From assembly GCA_028714055.1 (NCBI GenBank), contig JAQTNB010000030.1, positions 1 through 9,511 on the forward strand: a DNA stretch of 9,511 nucleotides. The letters run 5' to 3'. Position 1 is the stretch's first letter. Each line of letters opens with the position of its first letter. The position numbers and the translations under genes were made by a program. A model generated the notes under the pieces. The model worked only from the letters and a program-made list of their open reading frames with translations. It had not been told where the DNA came from and did no database searches. This DNA comes from Candidatus Omnitrophota bacterium. Lineage in GTDB: Bacteria; Omnitrophota; Gorgyraeia; Gygaellales; Profunditerraquicolaceae. Positions 1 to 5,368 of this stretch are shown here, in pieces.

Positions 1-11
1 GCAGTCAATGA

Positions 12-206
12 TTATTTGTCGCTCTTTAACCGAACCCTGATCTTTGCCTGCTTAGCCCCTGACATGCCAAATAAGCCTTTTTCCCCTTCAGAAAGTACTT
101 CGATTTTAAGCTTTTTTCTCGGAAGCCTTAATTGTTCAAGGGCCTTTTGGATTGCCTCCTCAACATTACAACCTTCAAATTCCATTTCTTCATGATTCAG
201 TTTCAT
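12..206 (-). CDS. Stand-alone Jag N-terminal domain protein (Jag/KhpB-like, lacks KH and R3H)
   Basis: Encodes 64 residues that match the Jag_N domain, which opens the RNA-binding protein Jag (KhpB/EloR). Visible features are the VEEAIQKALEQL helix (about residues 15-26), a basic PRKKLKIEVL strand and the EGEKGLFGMSGAKQAKIRVRL segment typical of Jag_N. Normal Jag continues into KH and R3H domains to about 200 residues; here a TAA follows Lys64 at once. The ATG overlaps the TGA of yidC (ATGA), which argues for translational coupling and for this start. Met8 would also fit, because family members often begin just before this point and no clear Shine-Dalgarno sequence separates the two. Position behind yidC is the classic place for jag. 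Only 11 bases remain downstream, so whether KH/R3H coding sequence follows as a separate gene or after a frameshift cannot be seen. The role is unknown if the RNA-binding domains are truly missing. Confidence 0.8.
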   Translation of the reverse strand: MKLNHEEMEFEGCNVEEAIQKALEQLRLPRKKLKIEVLSEGEKGLFGMSGAKQAKIRVRLKSDK

Positions 207-1747
207 TTGCTTCTATTCACCTTTAACTGATAAAGAAAGGTTAACGTGCTATTAATAGACCAATACAACACCAGTCCGGCAGGCATATTATAAAAGAAGA
301 AGCCGAACATCAAAGGCATTATAATAGCCATCATTTTCTGCTGCTCATTAGAAGTATTCCCCATGCTAAAACTAGATAGTTTCTGCTGAAAAAACATGAT
401 TAAGGCCATGAAAATCGGTAAAATATTGATTTTATCTCCGATTATAGGTAATGTGAAAGGCAGCGCAAGCCTGTCTGGCATGGATAAATCACTTATCCAT
501 AAGAATTGAGCGCCTTTTAAGTGCACAGAGCGCATTAATAGTTGATATAACGCGAAAAATATGGGCAATTGTAAAATAAGCGGCAAACATCCACCAAATG
601 GATTAACTTTGTGGATTTTATACAATTCCATGATCTCTTTATTGAGTTTTTGAGGATTATCCTTATAAGTGACCTTTAATTCTTCCAATTTTGGTTGCAA
701 TATCTGCATTTCTTTCATTGACTTCATTTGTTTCAATGTCAAAGGATAGAGAATCAAATAAATCGCGAAACTAAATAAAATTATGGCAATACCCCAATTA
801 TGGCTAAATGAATAAAGAAAATTTATGAATTGGGCTAATATTTGTGAAATAAAATCAAAAGTTCCGTAATGTATGATAGAACTCCATGCCGTATTCACAC
901 TCATGATACTGTTTAAATCTTGTGGACCCAAATAGATACGAAATTTCTCTTTATAGATTTGTCGCGGCAGTAATTTTGTTTCCGGCAAATCAAGAAAAAT
1001 GTCTGAGCCTACATTTTTAGTACTTTTTGTGACTGCGCTATAATGACTAAGTTCCGGCTGAATGATCCCGCAAAAATAACGGTCACGCCATCCCAGGAAT
1101 CTCACTTCATCATAAACACCGTCTTTGCGGCCATTGACCCTTACATCCTTTTCTTCCAAGGCAAACAAAATATCCTGAAATCTTTCCTGTTCATTGTTGT
1201 GCTTAAAGCTTAAGGTAGCGGCCTGCAAGTCTAAATCCAGCGGGACTTCACCATCGGTTAAGTTCACCACAGATACTTCTAACTCCATGTAGTAATTAAC
1301 TTTAGAATAAGAAAATTCTTTAATAATCTTTTTATCTTTATCTTGAGCAGCAAAGGTTATTGAATTTTCCGTTGATGAAACCTTCTTAAAAGGCAGGACG
1401 AAATTCTTAAGCAAAAAACCTTTGCCCAGCTCAAAATCATAAGATTGGTATTTAGGAAAAATCACCTTCTTGACCGTAGCATCCGGTTCATTGAAAATGA
1501 TATTATGTATTATATTGGTAGTCTCAATTGTGCTTTCTTCTAGCGGGACCTGCTTAACGGGTGGTTGAACAAGGTTTTCGGCTTTAGTTATCTCAAATGA
1601 GGCCTGTATTTGAGCTTTTGAATGATCGATTGCTTTTTGAGATGTAACCTCTTTATTTTCAACAATAAAGAACTTTGAGACAACGAAGGTCCAGGAAAGA
1701 AAAACCAGCAAAGTTAAAACTACGGCTAAAATTAAGCGTTTATCCAT
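203..1747 (-). CDS. yidC: Membrane protein insertase YidC (Gram-negative type)
   Basis: YidC inserts and folds inner-membrane proteins, alone or with SecYEG. The 514 residues show the full Gram-negative layout: an N-terminal membrane anchor (about residues 5-28), a large periplasmic domain (about 30-290), then the conserved core with a membrane segment near 317-337 ending in the YPLT motif, the cytoplasmic hairpin with MQILQPKLEELK, a segment at NPFGGCLPLILQLPIFFALY (382-401), and C-terminal segments near 442-454 and 472-505. The conserved positive residue of the hydrophilic groove (Arg366 in E. coli, in IVRGIMYPLT) is replaced by Tyr330 in AIYLILYPLT. The gene starts 9 bases after yidD, with AGGA five bases before the ATG, and its TGA overlaps the next start. 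Base composition is clearly more AT-rich than yidD/rpmH. The identification is secure from the core domain. Confidence 0.97.
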   Translation of the reverse strand: MDKRLILAVVLTLLVFLSWTFVVSKFFIVENKEVTSQKAIDHSKAQIQASFEITKAENLVQPPVKQVPLEESTIETTNIIHNIIFNEPDATVKKVIFPKYQSYDFELGKGFLLKNFVLPFKKVSSTENSITFAAQDKDKKIIKEFSYSKVNYYMELEVSVVNLTDGEVPLDLDLQAATLSFKHNNEQERFQDILFALEEKDVRVNGRKDGVYDEVRFLGWRDRYFCGIIQPELSHYSAVTKSTKNVGSDIFLDLPETKLLPRQIYKEKFRIYLGPQDLNSIMSVNTAWSSIIHYGTFDFISQILAQFINFLYSFSHNWGIAIILFSFAIYLILYPLTLKQMKSMKEMQILQPKLEELKVTYKDNPQKLNKEIMELYKIHKVNPFGGCLPLILQLPIFFALYQLLMRSVHLKGAQFLWISDLSMPDRLALPFTLPIIGDKINILPIFMALIMFFQQKLSSFSMGNTSNEQQKMMAIIMPLMFGFFFYNMPAGLVLYWSINSTLTFLYQLKVNRSK

Positions 1748-1756
1748 ATTTATCCT

Positions 1757-1972
1757 TTATTTTAGAGGGTCATATCCGGATCTTCCGGAAAAGGGGTGAC
1801 AGGCGATTATTCGGCTCATGCCTTTAGCTGCCCCCTTGATGAGGCCGTATTTTCTAAATGCTTGGATGCAATATTCGGAACAAGAGGGGCTGAAACGGCA
1901 GGAGGCAGGCAATACCCCCCTTAAATATCGCTGATACCAGGTAAGAAACAGGACAGGAATGCTTCGCAACAT
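1757..1972 (-). CDS. yidD: Membrane protein insertion efficiency factor YidD
   Basis: A 71-residue protein of the YidD family, a small membrane-associated protein that helps YidC/Sec-dependent membrane insertion. The family signature is complete: an amphipathic start with WYQRYLRGVLP, then CRFSPSCSEYCIQAFRKYG (about residues 25-43), GAAKGMSRIIACHPF and GYDPL at the C terminus, with the conserved cysteines in place. Its ATG overlaps the rpmH stop as TAATG, so it is probably translated by re-initiation after L34; no good Shine-Dalgarno precedes it. It is followed nine bases later by yidC, its functional partner. Normally rnpA lies between rpmH and yidD; here there is no room for it. Confidence 0.96.
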   Translation of the reverse strand: MLRSIPVLFLTWYQRYLRGVLPASCRFSPSCSEYCIQAFRKYGLIKGAAKGMSRIIACHPFSGRSGYDPLK

Positions 1973-2109
1973 TAAAGAGAAATGCGCTTTCTACCTTTAC
2001 GGCGGCGGCGGCTCAAAAGCTGGCGTCCTGCCTTCGTGCCCATGCGGTTGCGAAATCCGTGTTTACGTTTACCGACTCTTTTGGTGGGTGTCGTTAGATT
2101 TTTTTTCAT
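1972..2109 (-). CDS. rpmH: 50S ribosomal protein L34
   Basis: Found by translating the reverse strand by hand. The 45 codons give a very basic protein beginning MKKNLTTPTKRVGKRKHGFR, followed by NRMGTKAGRQLLSRRRRKGR and ending KRISL. This matches L34, whose core is KRxxxHGFRxRMxTxxGRxxLxxRRxKGRxxL, a structural protein of the large ribosomal subunit. Length is typical (44-47 residues). An AGAGG-type Shine-Dalgarno (about 2116-2122) lies about six bases before the ATG. It is the first gene of the leftward operon, with a strong promoter candidate about 85 bases upstream. The stop shares a base with the yidD start. The gene is on the strand facing away from dnaA, the usual arrangement at bacterial origins. 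Confidence 0.96.
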   Translation of the reverse strand: MKKNLTTPTKRVGKRKHGFRNRMGTKAGRQLLSRRRRKGRKRISL

Positions 2110-2192
2110 GCTCGGCCTCTCTTGAGAATGTACAGATCACGTTTTACCGTCGGGGCGCTTGCCGCCATCGGTGCGGATCATAAATTAGGGTA

Positions 2193-2220
2193 ATTATAAC
2201 ATAAAGCCCGCCAAAGTCAA
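2193..2220 (-). promoter_or_regulatory. Sigma70-type promoter for rpmH-yidD-yidC-jag
   Basis: On the minus strand a -35 element TTGACT (2220-2215) and a perfect -10 TATAAT (2198-2193) are separated by 16 bases. A TG one base before the -10 (TGTTATAAT) makes it an extended -10. The predicted transcript begins near 2186, about 75 bases before the rpmH start. Hexamers and spacing are identical to those of the dnaA-facing promoter. Confidence 0.75.
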
Positions 2221-2315
2221 CCTTTCTTGCAGCCGGTTTTGTATAAGCTTATACCAAGAAGGCCGGGCGGTCAAGACAAAGTTGAGCCGCGGGAAGCGGG
2301 AGAAAATGTTTTTTG

Positions 2316-2343
2316 TTGACTCGCTAAAAAAGTAGTGTATAAT
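2316..2343 (+). promoter_or_regulatory. Sigma70-type dnaA promoter overlapped by a DnaA box
   Basis: A -35 TTGACT (2316-2321) and perfect -10 TATAAT (2338-2343) are separated by 16 bases. The transcript would begin near 2350 and leave a leader of about 130 bases before dnaA. A one-mismatch DnaA box on the minus strand (2334-2342) covers most of the -10, so DnaA binding should block RNA polymerase. DnaA autorepression is known in other bacteria; here it is inferred from the overlap. Confidence 0.72.
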
Positions 2344-2386
2344 TTAGTCCTTACGAGTTTTGACGGCGCCGCGAAACCATTTTATC

Positions 2387-2414
2387 TTGCAGATCCGCGC
2401 GGCTCTGATATAAT
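2387..2414 (+). promoter_or_regulatory. Possible second dnaA promoter with extended -10
   Basis: TGATATAAT (2406-2414) is a perfect extended -10, with a weak -35 TTGCAG (2387-2392) 16 bases upstream. It lies immediately before the cluster of four DnaA-box-like sites (2415-2465). The poor -35 makes this less certain than the upstream promoter. Confidence 0.4.
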
Positions 2415-2426
2415 ATTTCCACAGAT

Positions 2427-2435
2427 TTATACACT
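2427..2435 (+). promoter_or_regulatory. DnaA box (TTATACACT)
   Basis: Differs from the consensus TTATNCACA only in the last base. The same 9-mer occurs in inverted orientation at 2334-2342, over the dnaA -10 element. Confidence 0.55.
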
Positions 2436-2447
2436 CTGTTCATAAAT

Positions 2448-2456
2448 TGTGGATAG
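2448..2456 (-). promoter_or_regulatory. DnaA box (CTATCCACA on the minus strand)
   Basis: Differs from the strong consensus TTATCCACA only in the first base. It lies about 24 bases before the dnaA start and next to a weaker box-like site at 2457-2465. Confidence 0.6.
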
Positions 2457-2479
2457 TGTGCAAACCTCTCTAAGTTCGT

Positions 2480-3823
2480 ATGGCAGATATAAATAAGGCT
2501 TGGGATAAAGCCCAGGCGCAGCTGGAAACGCAGCTGGGAAAAGTTGTTTACGACACCTGGATTTTGCCTCTTAAAGCCTCTTGCGGCAAGCAAGACACGC
2601 TCATCCTGCAGGCCCCGGATTCTTTTTTTAAAGACTGGGTCGATAAACATTATAAGGCGACCATCCGGGAGGCGGTCCTGCAAGCGGGCAAAAAGCAGGT
2701 TGAGATCGAGCTTACCGCGGATGGCGCCGGCCTGCCGAAAAATACCCCTCCGCAACAGGCGGCAAAAGAAATGCTTGCCCGGGTCGCCGAAGCAAACGAA
2801 AGCCTGGGCCTTAATCCTCGTTATACATTCGAGAATTTCGTCATCGGCCCTTCAAACCGGCATGCGCACGCGTATTCCCTGGCGGTAGCAGAATCTCCGG
2901 CCAAGGCATATAACCCGCTTTTCATATACGGCGGAGTAGGCCTGGGCAAAACGCACCTGATCCAGGCTATCTGCCACCATATCAAAAGCAGCAAGGCCCC
3001 GAACGCAAAAATCTGTTATATGCCTTCGGAGCGCTTCACCAACGAACTGATCGACGCCATCCAGCACCATTCGACCTCTGCGTTCAGGCAACGATACCGT
3101 AACGCCGACGTTTTGGTCATAGACGACATCCATTTTATCGCCGGCAAAGAGTCGACGCAGGAAGAGTTCTTCCACACCTTTAACACGCTCTATGATGCGC
3201 ATAAGCAGATCGTCATCTGCTCTGACCGCCCCCCCAAAGAAATAGCCAACCTCCAGGAGCGCCTTGTCTCGCGCTTTGGATGGGGATTGACCACGGATAT
3301 CCAGCCGCCTGACCTGGAAACCAGGGTCGCTATTTTGAAAAAAAAGATCGAACGCGAGCCGGTCAGCGTACCGGATGAAGTCATTTTCTTTATCGCCCAG
3401 CTCATCAAAACGAATATCAGGGAATTGGAGGGGGCGCTGATCCGCACGATTGCCTACTCGCTGCTCGAAGAAAAACCCATTACTTTGGAATTAGCAAAAG
3501 AGGTGCTCAAAGACCTCCTGAAAGAACCCAAAAAGCTGATCACGGTTGATTTCATACAACGTTGTGTGGTAGAAGAGTTTGGGGTGTCTTTACACGACTT
3601 AAAAACCAAAAGGCGCCAGAAAACCGTGGTTTTGCCGCGTCAGGTTGCCATGTATATCAGCCGCGAGTTGACGGAATTGTCGCTTCCTGAGATCGGGGAG
3701 TGCTTTGGGGGAAAAGACCACACTACGGTTCTGCACTCATATAATAAAATACGGGAGTTGGTGAATTCAAACGCGCCACTTAAAGAACGCGTTGAACGGG
3801 TTATGAATATCATTACACAGTAA
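2480..3823 (+). CDS. dnaA: Chromosomal replication initiator protein DnaA
   Basis: DnaA is the AAA+ ATPase that binds DnaA boxes and opens oriC. All four domains are visible in 447 residues: domain I (about 1-80, with YDTWILPLK), a short linker, the AAA+ core from about 113 with Walker A GGVGLGKTH (151-159), Walker B VLVIDDIHF (211-219), the arginine-finger segment SRFGWGL (264-270) and NIRELEGAL (312-320), and DNA-binding domain IV with LPRQVAMYISREL and the signature GGKDHTTVLHS (410-420). The signature has Lys where GGRDHTTV is usual, a conservative change. The start is limited by an in-frame TAA nine bases upstream, and domain I aligns from Met1; however no Shine-Dalgarno is visible before the ATG. 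Base composition is GC-richer than dnaN. It is the first gene of the rightward block, probably autoregulated through the box on its promoter. Confidence 0.98.
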   Translation: MADINKAWDKAQAQLETQLGKVVYDTWILPLKASCGKQDTLILQAPDSFFKDWVDKHYKATIREAVLQAGKKQVEIELTADGAGLPKNTPPQQAAKEMLARVAEANESLGLNPRYTFENFVIGPSNRHAHAYSLAVAESPAKAYNPLFIYGGVGLGKTHLIQAICHHIKSSKAPNAKICYMPSERFTNELIDAIQHHSTSAFRQRYRNADVLVIDDIHFIAGKESTQEEFFHTFNTLYDAHKQIVICSDRPPKEIANLQERLVSRFGWGLTTDIQPPDLETRVAILKKKIEREPVSVPDEVIFFIAQLIKTNIRELEGALIRTIAYSLLEEKPITLELAKEVLKDLLKEPKKLITVDFIQRCVVEEFGVSLHDLKTKRRQKTVVLPRQVAMYISRELTELSLPEIGECFGGKDHTTVLHSYNKIRELVNSNAPLKERVERVMNIITQ

Positions 3824-3977
3824 ATCCCATGTTTTTAAAGGGGTTTTGTTTTTCTTATATACTTCCCATGAAACAGGTTGATGGGGTTTTAAACAAAAAA
3901 TTCAACCATTAATACGGCTACTATTTTTCTATTAAAAACTAAAACTAATAACCACCCTTGTGCATAAGGAGAAGGTT
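3824..3977. other. AT-rich dnaA-dnaN intergenic gap, possible second origin element
   Basis: This gap holds no gene. It is strongly AT-rich and contains CTACTATTTTTCTATTA (3918-3934), which resembles the DnaA-trio unwinding element of Bacillus, where the trios also lie between dnaA and dnaN. CCCATG and GGGGTTTT each occur twice (3826-3831, 3865-3870; 3840-3847, 3883-3890), giving an imperfect tandem repeat. TATACT (3858-3863) could be a -10 for dnaN but lacks a convincing -35. No strong DnaA box and no good terminator are visible. Confidence 0.35.
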
Positions 3978-5069
3978 ATGAAATTTAAAACAAAAAAAGG
4001 TATTCTTTTGGGGGGCATTCAAACAGTTCAGAATATAATCACCACAAGGGCAGCACTGCCAATACTATCCAATATTTTACTTGATGTCCAAAAAGACACA
4101 CTTAAATTAACAGCTACCGATTTAGATGTCGGTATAACCTGTTCAATTATTGTGGAATCCCAGGAAACAGGCGTTATTACCGTTCCCGCAAAAAGATTTA
4201 GCGATATTATAAAAGAATTGCCGGACGATGATGTGGTGATAACCACAAAAAAGAATAATCTGGTTATTATTGAGACCAAATCCTGCCAATTTAAGATTTT
4301 AGGGATCGGGGGTGAGGAGTTTCCCAAACTGCCCGAATTTAAAGATAAAGAAGTGATTAAATTGGAGCAGGGCGGCCTTAAACAACTACTTGCCTTAACC
4401 TCGTTTGCTGTATCGTTTGATGAAGCGCGGTATGTGTTGAATGGGATTTTGTTTAAGATCAATAAAAACACGCTTACCTTGGTGGCAACGGACGGTAAGC
4501 GGTTGGCGGTTGCCGAACATAAGATTCAGCAGGGGATAGATAAAGATGTCCGTATTATTGTTCCTATAAAAACCATCCAGGAGCTAAACCGTAATTTACA
4601 AGAAAACGGGCAGCTTTCCATGATCTTGGGAAATAATCAGGTGTTGTTTGAGTTAGGCGAGGTCGTTGTTATTTCCCGTTTGATCGAAGGGGAGTTCCCG
4701 GATTATCAACAGGTTATACCACCGCCCTCGGAAAATAAGATCATTGTCAGCAGGGAAGGCCTGTTGTTGGGGGTGCGCAGGGCCGCCCTGCTTGCTACGC
4801 CTGATTACCAGGCGGTCAAACTGGAGGTTTTTAAAGATAAACTGGTGATTTCCAAATCCACTCCGGATGTCGGGGAGTCGTTTGAGGAGGTGCCGGTAGA
4901 ATATAAAGGCAAAGAGATAGCGATCGGGTTCAACCCTGTTTATTTAGCCGACGTTCTTAAGAACTTAGCCGATGAAAAGATAGGGATCGAGCTTACCGAT
5001 AGCGACAAGGCCGGCGTGATCCGTGCTCCCGGCTATATTTATATCGTATTGCCCATGCGGTTGAATTAA
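3978..5069 (+). CDS. dnaN: DNA polymerase III beta subunit (sliding clamp)
   Basis: The beta clamp is a ring-shaped homodimer that tethers the replicative polymerase to DNA. The chosen ATG (3978) is preceded by AAGGAG (3966-3971) at six bases and gives 363 residues starting MKFKTKKG, matching the family's MKF start and usual length of about 366. An upstream in-frame GTG at 3960 would put the Shine-Dalgarno inside the gene and is rejected. Family landmarks are LPILSNILLDV near the N terminus, TATDLDVGI, VATDGKRLAVAE (about 169-180), EGEFPDYQQVIP, the cleft motif GFNPVYLADVL (317-327) and the C-terminal LPMRLN, equivalent to MPMRL in E. coli, which forms the partner-binding pocket. Composition shifts along the gene: about 35% GC in 4081-4140 but about 52% in 4861-4920 (hand counts). 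It is followed after two bases by the DUF721 gene. Confidence 0.97.
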   Translation: MKFKTKKGILLGGIQTVQNIITTRAALPILSNILLDVQKDTLKLTATDLDVGITCSIIVESQETGVITVPAKRFSDIIKELPDDDVVITTKKNNLVIIETKSCQFKILGIGGEEFPKLPEFKDKEVIKLEQGGLKQLLALTSFAVSFDEARYVLNGILFKINKNTLTLVATDGKRLAVAEHKIQQGIDKDVRIIVPIKTIQELNRNLQENGQLSMILGNNQVLFELGEVVVISRLIEGEFPDYQQVIPPPSENKIIVSREGLLLGVRRAALLATPDYQAVKLEVFKDKLVISKSTPDVGESFEEVPVEYKGKEIAIGFNPVYLADVLKNLADEKIGIELTDSDKAGVIRAPGYIYIVLPMRLN

Positions 5070-5071
5070 CG

Positions 5072-5368
5072 ATGCGGCCGACGCACACATTAAAAGACGC
5101 GATCCAGTCTTTGTTTGCGACATTGGAGATACAGCAGCGCCGGGATCAAGAAACCCCCCAGGCGCTTATACAGAGGGTGTTATCCAAAAAAGAGCTGGAG
5201 CATGTGAGGGTGGGTTATTTTAAAAAAGGGATCTTGTGCATCAATGTCGATTCTTCGGTCTGGCTGTATAATCTGAACCTGCACAAGGACGGCCTGCTCA
5301 ATAAGCTGCGGGCCCAGTCGCAGGATGTGATCAAGGACATACGTTTTTCTCTCGGAGACGTGAAATGA
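5072..5368 (+). CDS. DUF721 / DciA-like protein
   Basis: A 98-residue protein resembling the DUF721 family, which includes DciA, a loader of the replicative helicase DnaB. The supporting part is the second half: KKGILCINVDSSVWLYNLNLHKDGLLNKL (about 51-79), like the family's pattern of a beta strand, then SSxWxxxL, then a helix, ending with IKDIRFSLG (88-96), like the usual terminal IRF strand. The first half, where the family commonly has a W..ivG motif, is poorly conserved and lacks that Trp. The ATG lies two bases after the dnaN stop with no clear Shine-Dalgarno, and the TGA overlaps the gyrB start, so coupled translation is likely. It sits where recF is found in many genomes. Helicase loading is an inference from family and location. 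Confidence 0.75.
   Translation: MRPTHTLKDAIQSLFATLEIQQRRDQETPQALIQRVLSKKELEHVRVGYFKKGILCINVDSSVWLYNLNLHKDGLLNKLRAQSQDVIKDIRFSLGDVK

Larger units (their letters stand above)
2110..2479. other. Putative replication origin (oriC) in the rpmH-dnaA spacer
   Basis: No gene is seen in this 370-base spacer between divergent rpmH and dnaA, the classic place for oriC. It contains DnaA-box-like 9-mers with one mismatch to TTATNCACA at 2238-2246 (minus, TTATACAAA), 2334-2342 (minus, TTATACACT), 2427-2435 (plus, TTATACACT) and 2448-2456 (minus, CTATCCACA). Two weaker ones with two mismatches are at 2415-2423 and 2457-2465. Four of the six fall in the last 65 bases before dnaA. The spacer also holds divergent promoters, a 14-base palindrome (2241-2254), an AT-rich stretch (about 2300-2345) that could unwind, and a 6-bp GC stem (2368-2373 with 2398-2403) in the dnaA leader. 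Origin function is inferred from context and boxes, not proven. Confidence 0.7.

Noticed and set aside
1757..2109. A Thermus-style rnpA nested over rpmH in another frame
   Set aside because: No other minus-strand frame stays open long enough across rpmH and yidD to encode an RNase P protein of about 100 residues or more.
1959..2183. 74-codon plus-strand frame opposite rpmH and the yidD start
   Set aside because: It is antisense to L34, whose complete signature is on the minus strand; the frame is a shadow.
2351..2755. 134-codon open frame on the minus strand over the dnaA start and promoter region
   Set aside because: It runs antisense to the clearly coding domain I of DnaA, has no family resemblance and lacks a ribosome site.
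3865..3890. Rho-independent terminator after dnaA
   Set aside because: The stem is only five base pairs (CCCAT/ATGGG), is not GC-rich enough, and is followed by just four T.
3960..3977. GTG start for dnaN six codons upstream
   Set aside because: The AAGGAG at 3966-3971 sits ideally before the ATG at 3978, and MKF is the family's normal start.
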